Positions 49,533-58,788 of a DNA stretch of 59,587 bases are shown here, piece after piece. A model generated the notes under the pieces. The model was not told the DNA's origin, searched no databases, and worked only from the letters and a program-made list of their open reading frames with translations. Both the position numbers and the translations under genes were made by a program. Position 1 is the stretch's first letter; each line of letters begins with the position of its first letter. Source of the DNA: Alkalicoccus daliensis (GTDB lineage Bacteria > Bacillota > Bacilli > Bacillales > Salisediminibacteriaceae); the NCBI RefSeq assembly GCF_900103955.1, contig NZ_FNIL01000010.1, positions 59,523-119,109 of the forward strand, given 5' to 3'.

Positions 49533-50618
49533 TTATTTATGCTTATTTTTAAAGGCTATCATCATATCCCGTAATGCTTCTACATGTTCTAAAGGTACGG
49601 CGTTATAAATAGAAGCGCGGCACCCGCCTACACTTCTGTGACCATTTAATCCCATATAACCGGCATTAGCTGCCTCCTGGAGAAATTGTTCCTCCAGCTT
49701 TTCGCTGCGAAGCCTGAATGTTACATTCATAAGTGAACGTGCTTCAGGTTCTGCATGTCCAGTATAAAACCCTTCAGACTGATCTATAGTGTCATAAAGC
49801 ATCTTAGCCTTAGCTTCTGCCCGCTTTTCAATTTCTGCCAGGCCGCCCATATCGAGAATCCAGTCTGTGACGAGCTTTGTAATATAAATAGCTCCAGTAG
49901 GAGGAGTATGATAAAGCGAATCCTTGGATGCATGCTGTGCATAAGAAATAGATGGCGGAAGGGAAGTATTCGCTTGTTCCATAAACGACTTCCGGATAAA
50001 CACAAGGGTAACACCAGCCATTCCAGCATTTTTCTGAGAACCGGCATAAGCCAGATCTACATTCTTCCAGTTAATTTGCTTACTCAAAATATCACTGGAC
50101 ATATCTACAATAACCGGGTGGTTACCTTTTGCCGGCAGTTCTTTCCACTGTGTGCCAAAAATAGTGTTGTTGGAAGTCAGATGCACATAAGAAAGAGATT
50201 CTTCTACGGAAGCAAGGTCTACTTCAGGAATCGCAGCGTAGTTTGAATCTTTAGAAGAAGCAAGTACCACAGTTTCGCCAAAAGCCTCGGCTTCTTTTTT
50301 CGCTTTTTCCGACCACGAGCCGGTAAGTACAAATCCGGCTTTTTTATCTTCCTCGAGGAAATTCTGGGCTGTCATGGAAAATTGAAGTGTAGCTCCCCCC
50401 TGTAAAAACAATATGTCAAATTCTTCTGGGACACTCAATATATCTCTTAGCTGCTTTAAAGCCTGAAAGTGAATTTTCTCATAAAGACTGCTGCGGTGGC
50501 TTAATTCCATTACGGCCGCGCCTGATTGTTCAAAATTGAACATTTCCTGCTTTGCCTTTTCAAGAACAGGAGTTGGAATAGGTCCTGGTCCGGCGTTGAA
50601 ATTGTATGCTCTTGTCAT
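49533..50618 (-). CDS. serC: Phosphoserine aminotransferase
   Basis: This 361-aa protein is full length for a class V aminotransferase. The PLP Lys is in the block VDLAYAGSQKNAGMAGVTLV (about residue 193). Substrate residues include the N-terminal YNFNAGPGPIPTPVLEKA and the C-terminal NGHRSVGGCRASIYNAVPLEHV. It converts 3-phosphohydroxypyruvate and glutamate to phosphoserine in serine biosynthesis, and has a role in vitamin B6 synthesis in some bacteria. ATG 50618 follows AAAGGAGG. It is preceded by hit on the same strand, 67 bp away. Confidence 0.96.
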   Translation of the reverse strand: MTRAYNFNAGPGPIPTPVLEKAKQEMFNFEQSGAAVMELSHRSSLYEKIHFQALKQLRDILSVPEEFDILFLQGGATLQFSMTAQNFLEEDKKAGFVLTGSWSEKAKKEAEAFGETVVLASSKDSNYAAIPEVDLASVEESLSYVHLTSNNTIFGTQWKELPAKGNHPVIVDMSSDILSKQINWKNVDLAYAGSQKNAGMAGVTLVFIRKSFMEQANTSLPPSISYAQHASKDSLYHTPPTGAIYITKLVTDWILDMGGLAEIEKRAEAKAKMLYDTIDQSEGFYTGHAEPEARSLMNVTFRLRSEKLEEQFLQEAANAGYMGLNGHRSVGGCRASIYNAVPLEHVEALRDMMIAFKNKHK

Positions 50619-50685
50619 TTATAGATCCTCCTTTAGAATGGGAACGAGCCTAAGAAAGGTAAAACCCTCCCCAGACTCGTATATA

Positions 50686-51117
50686 TCATTGATTTGCTGA
50701 AATTTCTTCTGCCATTTCTGTTAGATCACTTATCTCATAATCTTTGCTGTTATCCGCCCATGAAGCCTGAAATCCGTCATTATCTCCATAACGCGGAAGC
50801 AGATGAAGGTGGTAATGAAAAACTGACTGGCCTGCAAATTCTTTGTTGTTGTTGAGAATGTTCATACCTTTTGGCTGAAATGTTTTGTTTAATGCTTTTG
50901 CTATTTTTGGTACTGCTTTAAATAAATGCGAAGCTGTTTCCTCTTCCAGTTCAAAAATGTCTTTTTCGTGGTTTTTAGGAATAACGAGAGTGTGTCCTTT
51001 TGTAACCTGACTGATATCTAAAAATGCATACACGTGGTCGTCTTCATACACTTTGGACGAAGGAATGTCCCCATCAATAATTTTACAAAAAATACAATCT
51101 TGTGCTGCCAAGTTCAT
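50686..51117 (-). CDS. hit: HIT-family protein (Hit)
   Basis: The protein of about 143 aa contains CIFCKIIDGDIPSSKVYE, a GHTLVIPKNH segment and the His triad HYHLHLLPR (HxHxHxx). It binds and hydrolyses nucleotide-phosphoramidate-type substrates. The start is uncertain: ATG 51117 has GAGG only 4 nt away, while TTG 51111 would be better spaced. It is divergent from ecsA, 147 bp apart, and upstream of serC on the same strand. Confidence 0.93.
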   Translation of the reverse strand: MNLAAQDCIFCKIIDGDIPSSKVYEDDHVYAFLDISQVTKGHTLVIPKNHEKDIFELEEETASHLFKAVPKIAKALNKTFQPKGMNILNNNKEFAGQSVFHYHLHLLPRYGDNDGFQASWADNSKDYEISDLTEMAEEISANQ

Positions 51118-51264
51118 CACCTCTTTAATTTGTGGGAATTTTCACGTAATACGAATTATCTTATCATAATTTTTTTGAGTCTGCGACAGAAGAATGAGTT
51201 CGCAGCTTTTCTTTTTTTATTGTATTCGCTATAGTTAGGGGGGGAAGATTGGAGGAATTTTATT

Positions 51265-52011
51265 ATGGATCCATTATTAACAATTGAACATGTAAACGGC
51301 GGCTATCAGAGGACCAAACCTGTCCTGCACGACATATCTTTCACGGTGGGCCGGGGAGAAATTGTAGGCCTTATCGGATTAAACGGCGCTGGAAAAAGTA
51401 CAACTATCAAACATATCCTTGGGTTAATGGAACCACATGAGGGTAAAATTAAAGTTTCCGGCAGAGAGCTTACAGATGATATAGATACATACCGAAAGCA
51501 GATTGCCTACATTCCTGAAACACCACTGCTTTATGAAGAATTAACGTTGTGGGAGCATTTGGAAGTAACGGCTATGGCTTATGGAGTGGAAGAAAAAGTA
51601 TTTGAAGAAAGAGCAGAAGCTTTGCTACAGCAGTTCAGAATGAAAAAAATGAAACACTGGTTTCCGGATCATTTTTCCAAGGGGATGCGGCAGAAAGTAA
51701 TGATTATGAGCGCATTTCTTTTAGAACCGGACCTTTATATTGCTGATGAACCATTTGTCGGCCTTGATCCAGTAGGTATAAAATCATTTTTACAGAGAAT
51801 GCAGGAAATGCGTGATGATGGATGCGGGATATTAATGTCCACCCATATTCTTGCGACAGCAGAAAAGTACTGCGACCGGTTTATTTTTCTGGACCAGGGA
51901 AGAGTACTGATGCAGGGAACATTAGAGCAGCTGCAGTCACAGGCGGCTATGCCGGGCGCCGATCTTGATGATATTTATGTAAGAATGACAGAGGAAGATT
52001 CCCATGAATGA
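51265..52011 (+). CDS. ecsA: ABC transporter ATPase EcsA
   Basis: This 248-aa protein has Walker A GLNGAGKSTTIK, signature HFSKGMRQKVMIM, Walker B LYIADEPFVGLDPVG and H-switch STHILA. It starts at ATG 51265 after TTGGAGG and overlaps ecsB by 8 bp. In B. subtilis EcsAB affects secretion, competence and intramembrane cleavage of anti-sigma factors by RasP. The substrate of the transporter is not settled. Confidence 0.95.
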   Translation: MDPLLTIEHVNGGYQRTKPVLHDISFTVGRGEIVGLIGLNGAGKSTTIKHILGLMEPHEGKIKVSGRELTDDIDTYRKQIAYIPETPLLYEELTLWEHLEVTAMAYGVEEKVFEERAEALLQQFRMKKMKHWFPDHFSKGMRQKVMIMSAFLLEPDLYIADEPFVGLDPVGIKSFLQRMQEMRDDGCGILMSTHILATAEKYCDRFIFLDQGRVLMQGTLEQLQSQAAMPGADLDDIYVRMTEEDSHE

Positions 52012-53209
52012 AGCTTTAAAAGTATGGGAAAAAAGAAGGCAGGAATATTGGACGCTCGCAGTTAAATATTTAAGGCTGATAGGAAACAGCGGTTTTTTAT
52101 TTACTATTTACATTCTCTTTTTATTTGGCAGTTATTATTACGGCCAGTTTCTGGAGTGGCTGCCTGAAACTTTCCCGGCAGTTTTGTTCTTTACCCTGTT
52201 TTTTACATGGATTGTAACGAGGGGCAGAGTCAGAACATTTTTAAAGCAGGCAGACGTAGTTTTTCTGCTTCCCATGGAATCACGTTTAAAAAAGTATTTC
52301 CGGGCTTCTCTTAAATACAGCTGGATGATGGAAGCATTTTGGGTGACTCTTGCCTTTTTACTGCTGGCACCTTTATTTAATGATCGGATTGCTTCCGGCG
52401 GAGGAATATTATTAAGTGTGCTTCTGGCAATTTTTCTATTGAAACTATGGAATCTTGCTGCTTCCTTTGAGGAGCAGCGAATTCAGGATGACCGGAAATA
52501 CAAAGTCCATTTATGGCTGCGGGCCTGTTTAAATGCAGGTGTACTCTATCTCTTATTTTCATTTATGCATGTAATATGGACTGCAGGGGCGGCACTGCTT
52601 CTTGCAGCAATTTACCAGTTTTATTTTTCCCGGATCAGTGGCAGTCTGCAGTGGGAAAGGCTGATCAGGATAGAAAACAACACGGTGAGAACTTTTTTTA
52701 GAGTTGCCAATAACTTTACAGACGTACCACATTTAAAACAAAGCATTAAAGAAAGGACATGGCTTTCTTTCCTTTACCGGCTTGTTCCTTACTCGAGAGA
52801 GAACGCTTATCGTTATCTTTTTGGAAGAGCAATGATTCGTTCGGGAGATTATTTTGGGATTTATATCAGGTTAACGGTGCTTGGAATGATTTTTCTTGCC
52901 GCTGTAGATATTTCATGGGGAATGTGGCTGTTAGCCGGGCTGTTTGCCTATATGACTGTAATTCAATTGGAAACACTGGCATATCACTTTCAAACCAGTC
53001 AGATGCTGCCACTTTATCCTTTAAAAACCTCCTGGAAGCTCGCTGGCGTGAAATTCTGGATTTGGGGGCTGGGCCTCCTGCAGGCAGTTTGTTTTATTAT
53101 TATCGCAGCAGGTGAATGGTTAAATGCAGTAATAATTTTGATTATTACTTTGGGAATGTATTTTTATGGAATAAACTATCGTCTTCCCGGGAAAATAGCC
53201 GCTGACTAA
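52004..53209 (+). CDS. ecsB: ABC transporter membrane subunit EcsB
   Basis: This 401-aa protein has five or six spans, beginning after a basic amphipathic N-terminus (MNEALKVWEKRRQEYWTLAVKYL). The spans include SGFLFTIYILFLFGSYYYGQF and AVLFFTLFFTWIVTRGR, with the conserved FLLPMESRLKKYFRASLKYSW loop. It partners with EcsA. The third B. subtilis gene of this operon, ecsC, is missing downstream; repeat sequence occupies that place. Confidence 0.93.
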   Translation: MNEALKVWEKRRQEYWTLAVKYLRLIGNSGFLFTIYILFLFGSYYYGQFLEWLPETFPAVLFFTLFFTWIVTRGRVRTFLKQADVVFLLPMESRLKKYFRASLKYSWMMEAFWVTLAFLLLAPLFNDRIASGGGILLSVLLAIFLLKLWNLAASFEEQRIQDDRKYKVHLWLRACLNAGVLYLLFSFMHVIWTAGAALLLAAIYQFYFSRISGSLQWERLIRIENNTVRTFFRVANNFTDVPHLKQSIKERTWLSFLYRLVPYSRENAYRYLFGRAMIRSGDYFGIYIRLTVLGMIFLAAVDISWGMWLLAGLFAYMTVIQLETLAYHFQTSQMLPLYPLKTSWKLAGVKFWIWGLGLLQAVCFIIIAAGEWLNAVIILIITLGMYFYGINYRLPGKIAAD

Positions 53210-53289
53210 TATGAAGGCAGCAGCCCTATCCTTTCTTTAAATAAAGCTCTGTTAATGCTCACTGTTGAAAAGAGAAAACTTCGCTGCAA

Positions 53290-53690
53290 CTGGCCTGCCG
53301 TGGACGAGCTCCTCAGCTTCCTCGCTGCGCTGCGGGATCTTCCCAGCTCGTTCTTCCACAGGCGGTGTGTACTTTCACCGCCGGAAGCATTTGCGCAGCC
53401 GACCAAATGATCTTAAAGTCAGCTTCACGCTCTTGGAGAAGATGACTGCTGGTCGAGCGGAGCAATGCTCACTCTCTACACAGGCGTCCGCCGGTTTCCG
53501 CTTCGTTCTTTCCTTTGCGAAACAAAAGAAAGAGAGTGTTTCTATTACAAGATTTCAATCAATAAAACGAAGACAAGGCGGTGAAGACGCCTGCGGAAAA
53601 AGAAAGGCTGAAGATCATCCCGGACGAAAGGGAGGGATAGCTGAGGGATTTCTCCGCGGCAAGCGCAGAAAAAGGAGCCGCAGGCGTACT
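53290..53690. repeat. GC-rich interspersed repeat cluster replacing ecsC
   Basis: This stretch has no gene. The first part (about 53300-53400) reads GACGAGCTCCTCAGCTTCC, CTCGCTGCGCTGCGGGATC, TTCCCAGCTCGTTCTTCC. The second part, 53588-53686, is bracketed by CGCCTGCGG and CCGCAGGCG and contains GCTGAGGGATTTCTCCGCGG, a diverged inverted relative. Such GC-rich units are scattered in bacillus genomes. A 163-codon reading across them (53265-53756) lacks a ribosome site and is compositionally repeat-derived. Confidence 0.65.
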
Positions 53691-53757
53691 TTTTTTGTAT
53701 CAACATCAGACTTTAACAGATACACTCATGCAAAATTTTTGCACCATGAAGTATGAA

Positions 53758-53807
53758 AATTAATACTGCTGTGTAACGAAAGTGAAGCAACAGTATTAAT
53801 TATTTTT
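53758..53807 (+). terminator. Hairpin with T-run downstream of the repeat cluster
   Basis: AATTAATACTG / CAGTATTAATT, 11-bp arms with a 22-nt loop, then ATTTTT. The AT-rich stem makes a termination role uncertain; the nearest + strand gene is ecsB, 550 bp upstream. Confidence 0.45.
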
Positions 53808-53840
53808 AGCAGAAGTTTTATTTTCAAGGTAGCCTTAAAT

Positions 53841-53878
53841 AAAAGCAGCCCGGCAGAAATTTCTGCCGGGCTGCTTTT
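53841..53878. terminator. Strong perfect-palindrome terminator
   Basis: A 38-bp perfect palindrome: AAAAGCAGCCCGGCAGAAA joined directly to TTTCTGCCGGGCTGCTTTT. It ends the M20 amidohydrolase gene on the minus strand, with its stop 7 bp away. Confidence 0.9.
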
Positions 53879-53884
53879 TAAAAA

Positions 53885-55066
53885 TTATTTCATTTGATCA
53901 AATGTTTCCAGGACAAGACCGCCAAGTACATTTGCAGCATTCAGCATCGCGCGTTCTTCAATGTCGAACTTAGGATGATGATGAGGATAAGTCACCTTCG
54001 CATCCGGCTTCATTGCTCCAGTAAAGAAGAAAGCCCCTTTCACATGCTTTAAATAATAAGCAAAATCTTCTCCGCCCATCTGCGGGGATGTAACTTCTAC
54101 ATGATCAATTCCTGCAGACTGCTCTGCTACTTTTCCTACAATTTTTGCCTGCTCCTCATGGTTAATAACTGCGGGATATCCTCTTTCATAAATTGCTTCC
54201 GCTTCCGCCCCATAGCCGGATGCAACTCCTTGTGCCAACGTGATAATCCTTTCTTCCAGTAAATCACGGACATCTTCTTCAAACGATCTCGCCGTTCCAA
54301 TGATTTTTACCTTATCGGCAATAACATTATATGCGTTCACTGATTCAAAATGCCCTACACTTACAACTGCTGAATCCATGGGATCAACATTTCTGCTGAC
54401 GATATGCTGTAAAGTTTGGACGATCTGGGCGCCGATTAATATGGAATCTTTGGTCATATGAGGCTGAGCTCCATGGCCGCCTTTTCCTTTTACGTTTATA
54501 GAAAATTTATCGGCTGCAGCCATTATTGGACCTTCTGTATATTCTACTGTTCCATGAGGAATCATAGACCATAAGTGCGTCCCGTAAATAACATCTACTC
54601 CATCAAGGCAGCCATCGGCGATCATTGCCTGCGCCCCGCCGGGAGCATATTCTTCAGCGTGCTGATGAATGAAAACTACAGATCCTGCGAGTTCTTCTTT
54701 CATAGAAGTAAGAACTTTCGCAAGTACCAGCAATTCAGCAGTATGGCCGTCATGGCCGCATGCATGCATAACTCCATCAGTTTTTGAAGCAAACGGCAGT
54801 TCTGTTTCTTCGTGAATTGGCAAAGCATCAAAATCAGCTCGTAACGCTACCGTAGGTCCGGGTTTTCCGCCTTCCAGCACTGCGACTACGCCTCTTTCCC
54901 CTACTCCTTCTCTTACTTCGTTTCCAAGTTTTCTCTGGTAGTCGGCAATATATTTAGGAGTTTCCACTTCCTGAAATGACAACTCCGGATTTTCATGTAA
55001 ATGACGTCTGATTTCTACCATTTCGTCATAATGATCATTTAATAATTGCTGCATTTTTTCTAACAA
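53885..55066 (-). CDS. M20-family amidohydrolase (YhaA-like)
   Basis: TTG 55066 is chosen because AGGAGGG lies 7 nt upstream; the next ATG is too far (393 aa as given). M20D motifs: EIRRHLHENPELSFQE, VALRADFDALPIHEETELPF, GVMHACGHDGHTAELL (metal His), FIHQHAEEYAPGGAQAMI (Glu and metal), GGEDFAYYL and a terminal PHHHPKFDIEERAM His. Family members hydrolyse N-acyl amino acids or N-acetyl-diaminopimelate. The exact substrate is open; the gene is in the position of B. subtilis yhaA. Confidence 0.9.
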   Translation of the reverse strand: MLEKMQQLLNDHYDEMVEIRRHLHENPELSFQEVETPKYIADYQRKLGNEVREGVGERGVVAVLEGGKPGPTVALRADFDALPIHEETELPFASKTDGVMHACGHDGHTAELLVLAKVLTSMKEELAGSVVFIHQHAEEYAPGGAQAMIADGCLDGVDVIYGTHLWSMIPHGTVEYTEGPIMAAADKFSINVKGKGGHGAQPHMTKDSILIGAQIVQTLQHIVSRNVDPMDSAVVSVGHFESVNAYNVIADKVKIIGTARSFEEDVRDLLEERIITLAQGVASGYGAEAEAIYERGYPAVINHEEQAKIVGKVAEQSAGIDHVEVTSPQMGGEDFAYYLKHVKGAFFFTGAMKPDAKVTYPHHHPKFDIEERAMLNAANVLGGLVLETFDQMK

Positions 55067-55392
55067 AGTGAATCCCTCCTCATAAATACTTATCTTTATC
55101 ATACTTTCTGGATAACAGGTTGGAAAGCATAAGCTTTATTGTATAAGGTAAAACTTTACATAATAGCTTCTATGAAAATAAAATTTTTGTTTAAAAGAAG
55201 TAATAACGCTGCTGCACTTTCAAAGAAGCTGATCCAAGGGTTTGTTCCCGACTAATTTCTCCTGCATGTAATATGGCCAAAACTGACTTGGGTGGAATGG
55301 CAGAACCCTGGTTTCTGAACGGAAGGAACAGCTGAAAAATTTCTCCGCGGCGCGAGTACTTTCCTTGTAGCATTACCAGAAGATAACAGCGC
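55067..55392. repeat. Gene-free stretch with repeat remnant (about 55200-55370)
   Basis: No gene. The segment CGCTGCTGCACTTTCAAAG, GCTGATCCAAGGGTTTG resembles 16270-16310, and GGAACAGCTGAAAAATTTC, TCCGCGGCGCGAG resembles the 53640 copy. These are further debris of the GC-rich repeat. Confidence 0.45.
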
Positions 55393-56130
55393 CTAAATAA
55401 TATAGTATTGAGAAAGATAGCCGGCAATTCTTGCAAACCATCCGGTAAACAGCATAATACCAAGTATGATCATGATTAATCCGCTCACTTTTTGAAACAC
55501 CGGCAGGTACCGGTTCAAATTTCTGATACGGTCTATTGATTTTGCAAACAGAAGTCCCACAAGAATAAATGGAATACCAAGACCTGCAGAATAAAACAGA
55601 AGTAATATCATTCCGCCGGCAGGATCATTTTGAGCTGCAAGCGCTAAAATCGACCCAAGTACGAGACCAATACAAGGAGACCAGCCTGCTGCAAAAACAA
55701 GCCCAAAAAGTACAGAACGCCCGAAACTGGCAGATTTTGCGGGGTTTTTCATCCGCTTTTCACTCATCAAAAAATTCAACTGGAAAATTCCCATCAGCTG
55801 CAGCCCAAATAATACGATAATGATGCCGCCCAGTTGTTCAACCAGCTGCTGATTCTGCAAAAAGAGCCCTCCAAGAAAAGAAGTGGAAGCACCGAGTGCG
55901 AGAAATATGGAAGTAAATCCTAGAATAAAGCCGAGACTGCGGGATAAAATTAACTTCCGGTCTGCAGATAATTTATTCTGCGAAATTTCAGCTCCTGTAA
56001 GCTGGGCTAAGTATGCAGGAACCAGGGGGAAGACACAGGGGGACAGGAATGATACAATCCCTGCAAAAAGCGCAATCCATAATGAGAAAAAAGTAACTTC
56101 ATTTATGATAAAAATACTTAATGTATACAA
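55393..56130 (-). CDS. ccdA: Cytochrome c biogenesis protein CcdA
   Basis: TTG 56130 is favoured because GGAGG lies 8 nt before it; ATG 56145 would overlap that site. This gives 245 aa with about six spans. The membrane Cys pair is visible in FLSPCVFPLVPAYLAQLTG and AAGWSPCIGLVLGS. CcdA moves electrons from cytoplasmic thioredoxin to extracytoplasmic thiol-disulfide proteins for cytochrome c maturation and spore cortex synthesis. No resA-type partner is adjacent. Divergent from pbpF. Confidence 0.88.
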   Translation of the reverse strand: MYTLSIFIINEVTFFSLWIALFAGIVSFLSPCVFPLVPAYLAQLTGAEISQNKLSADRKLILSRSLGFILGFTSIFLALGASTSFLGGLFLQNQQLVEQLGGIIIVLFGLQLMGIFQLNFLMSEKRMKNPAKSASFGRSVLFGLVFAAGWSPCIGLVLGSILALAAQNDPAGGMILLLFYSAGLGIPFILVGLLFAKSIDRIRNLNRYLPVFQKVSGLIMIILGIMLFTGWFARIAGYLSQYYII

Positions 56131-56372
56131 CAGGGAAACCTCCATCGTTTATAATATGCCCCTTTACTATACAGTATCCATCAAGCTTGCGAAATGGAAG
56201 TCACTTAAGTTTCACAAAATGATAAACGTAACTTTTTTCTCTGAAAAGCGTATATAATACCGAAAACAATTTAGACCATATGATATCTTGTGAGCATTGT
56301 TTAATTGCTGGAGTCGTTAAGTAGAAGTTAAATTTAATCAGAAGAAAATATATACAGAGGGAGGTGGGGAAT

Positions 56373-58484
56373 TTGTGGGGAAAAAGGATCGCCTACAGCA
56401 TAATTGCAGTTCTGATTATTGCAATAACAGTAGTTTCAGTGTATTTAGGAATAATATTATTTGGAAATTATGCGATCGATGAGAAAGATTTGGTGATGAA
56501 AGAATCTACTACGGTGGTAGATACTGAAGGACAGGAAATTACCAGGCTTTTTTCTGAAAACCGGGAAACAGTTTCTATAGATCAAATCCCTTCTCATGTA
56601 CAGGAAGCTTTTATCGCTGTAGAGGACCAGCGGTTTTATGACCATACAGGGATCGACCCCCGATCTATTTTAAGAGCGCTTTATCGGGATATTATTGCCC
56701 GGTCTGCTTCGGAGGGCGGGAGTACAATTACGCAGCAGCTGGCGAAAAATGTGTTTCTGTCACCTGAAAAATCGTTGTTAAGAAAAACGGAAGAAGTATT
56801 AATAGCTTTAAATCTGGAGCATAGATATTCAAAAGAGGAAATTCTGGAAATGTATATGAACCGTATTTATTTTGGTCACGGAGCGCATGGAGTCCAGGCT
56901 GCATCTCAGTTATATTTCGGAAAGTCGATTGAAGAGCTGGATGTGGAAGAAGGTGCTCTTCTTGCAAGCCTGCCAAAAGGACCTAATCTATATTCGCCTT
57001 TCATAGATGAAGATAAAAGTAAATCGCGACGGGACCTGGTATTAAGTCTTATGCATCAGCAGGGATATCTGGAAGCGGAAGAAACTGTTCGTTTACAGGG
57101 TCGGACGATCCCCCAGGATCAGCACAGCATTACTTCGGATCCAGCATATGATACTTATGTGGATATGCTGATTGAAGAGATGGAAAACGTTTATCATATT
57201 AGTGAAGAGGAAGTGTTGAGCGGAGGGTACCGCATCGTTGCTCCTATAGATACATCACTCCAGTTAAAATCATATGAAACTCTCCACGCAGAGGATGCCT
57301 ACCCGATAGAGGGCATGGAAGGAAGCCTGGTGCTGCTTGATAATGAAACTGGAGGAGTAAAAGCAGTCCAGGGCGGACGGAATTATGCAAGAAAAGGATT
57401 TAATTATGCAGATGCTCCGAGTCAGCCTGGTTCTGTCATGAAACCTCTCGCAGTTTTTGCACCGGCTATGGAAGCCGGAGAATATGAACCTTATTCTTTA
57501 TTAAAAGATGAACAGCTTTCCTACGATGGATATGAGCCGCAAAACCTGAATGGCACTTATGAAGGGGAAGTAACAATGTACGATGCTTTATTACATTCTG
57601 TGAATGCTCCTGCCGTCTGGCTCCTGAATGAGCTTGGCATCGACGAAGCGAAAGAAATACTGGAGAAGCAAAATATTCTAATTGAAGATGAGGGGCTGAG
57701 TATCGCTCTTGGAGGACTGGAGAAAGGAATATCCCCAATGCAGACAGCTGCGGCCTATCGGACTTTTGCTAATGAGGGGAGATACTCCACTCCTTATTTT
57801 GTGGAGGAAATTTACGACAGGCATGGAGAGTTAATCGAACAGGTGGAAATAGAAGAAATAGAGGTGGTCTCTCCGCAGACTGCCTGGAATATGACGCGGA
57901 TGCTTGAAGCGGTAGTTACGGAAGGCACGGGAACTGCAGGAAGCTTTGATGGAGCACTGGCTGGGAAAACAGGAACTTCTACAGGAGCCAGGGATATTTG
58001 GTTTGCAGGCTGGACACCCGAAGTAAGTGGAGCGGTATGGATGGGTGCAGGGGAAGCGAATGAACAATTATCAAGCAGTACCCCTACAGCTTTGTTTAAA
58101 AATGTTATTTCCAGTGAAGAAGGACAAGACCTTGCATTTTCTCCGCCGGAAGGGGTGAATGACTTAGAAGAACCAATCAGGCTCGCAGAATTAAATAACC
58201 TGGAGGCAGATATGAATTTAGGTTTATTAGGAGGTAATGTTGAACTTCGCTGGGAGGCTGTGGACGAAGAACGATTGCATTACCGAATATATAAACTGAA
58301 TGATGGGGAACGGGAGCTGTTGGATGAAGTAGTGGGTGAATCTTCTTATACAGTCAGCCGGCAGAATATTTTTGCCTCCCATGAATTTATAGTGGTGCCT
58401 TACAACCCCCAGACAAAAAGGGAAGGAACACCTTCAGAACGAGTCGAAGCAGATTGGAGTATTTTCTCCTGGAACGCTTCTTAA
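56373..58484 (+). CDS. pbpF: Class A penicillin-binding protein (PBP2C/PbpF type)
   Basis: TTG 56373 is preferred, with GGGAGGTG 6 nt upstream (703 aa). An N-terminal anchor span (YSIIAVLIIAITVVSVYLGIIL) is followed by a GT51 transglycosylase domain: EDQRFYDHTGIDPRSI (catalytic Glu), GGSTITQQLAKN, RKTEEVLIALNLEHRYSKEEILEMYMNRIYFG. The transpeptidase domain has SxxK in PSQPGSVMKPL, SxN in HSVNAPAV and KTG in GKTGTSTGARD. A ~90-residue C-terminal extension resembling a Fn3-like module (NVELRWEAVDEERLHYRIYKL) follows. It polymerises and cross-links peptidoglycan; PbpF acts in spore formation in B. subtilis. Confidence 0.92.
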   Translation: MWGKRIAYSIIAVLIIAITVVSVYLGIILFGNYAIDEKDLVMKESTTVVDTEGQEITRLFSENRETVSIDQIPSHVQEAFIAVEDQRFYDHTGIDPRSILRALYRDIIARSASEGGSTITQQLAKNVFLSPEKSLLRKTEEVLIALNLEHRYSKEEILEMYMNRIYFGHGAHGVQAASQLYFGKSIEELDVEEGALLASLPKGPNLYSPFIDEDKSKSRRDLVLSLMHQQGYLEAEETVRLQGRTIPQDQHSITSDPAYDTYVDMLIEEMENVYHISEEEVLSGGYRIVAPIDTSLQLKSYETLHAEDAYPIEGMEGSLVLLDNETGGVKAVQGGRNYARKGFNYADAPSQPGSVMKPLAVFAPAMEAGEYEPYSLLKDEQLSYDGYEPQNLNGTYEGEVTMYDALLHSVNAPAVWLLNELGIDEAKEILEKQNILIEDEGLSIALGGLEKGISPMQTAAAYRTFANEGRYSTPYFVEEIYDRHGELIEQVEIEEIEVVSPQTAWNMTRMLEAVVTEGTGTAGSFDGALAGKTGTSTGARDIWFAGWTPEVSGAVWMGAGEANEQLSSSTPTALFKNVISSEEGQDLAFSPPEGVNDLEEPIRLAELNNLEADMNLGLLGGNVELRWEAVDEERLHYRIYKLNDGERELLDEVVGESSYTVSRQNIFASHEFIVVPYNPQTKREGTPSERVEADWSIFSWNAS

Positions 58485-58741
58485 TAGGCAGCTGCTTCAT
58501 ACATTCCGAGCAGGAGATTTATAATTTGCAGGTAATTGAGTCAATTTCATAATGCGTTATATTAATCATTTTTACGAAAGTTTTAAGCTTCAAATATAAT
58601 ATTTGTTCGTTTTTTTTTGAAAGTGATGATAGGAATGAAAGGTGGCGACTTCAGCGGGAGGAAGCGAAGTCTGAAAATCCATTCTGAAAGAGCTTGGCGA
58701 GTGATGAATTAGTTGAAGACGAGCCTCGCGAAAAGGTAGTG
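58485..58741. repeat. Intergenic stretch with repeat remnant before the IS
   Basis: No gene. GTGATGATAGGAATGAAAGG at about 58624 and GGCGACTTCAGCGGGAGGAA resemble 32313-32366, marking another copy of the interspersed repeat ending near the insertion sequence. Confidence 0.45.
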
Positions 58742-58781
58742 CACCCCAGAAGTTAGAGTTCAAAATCTAACTTCTGGGGTG
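58742..58781 (+). terminator. Left IS end with perfect inverted repeat and T-run
   Basis: CACCCCAGAAGTTAGA and TCTAACTTCTGGGGTG are 16-bp perfect inverted arms with an 8-nt loop, followed by TTTTTG. The outer arm is the likely left terminal repeat. The inner arm makes a hairpin that could stop transcription entering the element from outside. Confidence 0.65.
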
Positions 58782-58788
58782 TTTTTGT

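Noticed and set aside
49755-50246. 163-codon + strand open frame
   Set aside because: Antisense shadow of serC.
53265-53756. 163-codon + strand open frame after ecsB
   Set aside because: No ribosome binding site; it runs across two repeat remnants and its composition (Arg/Ser-rich) reflects them.
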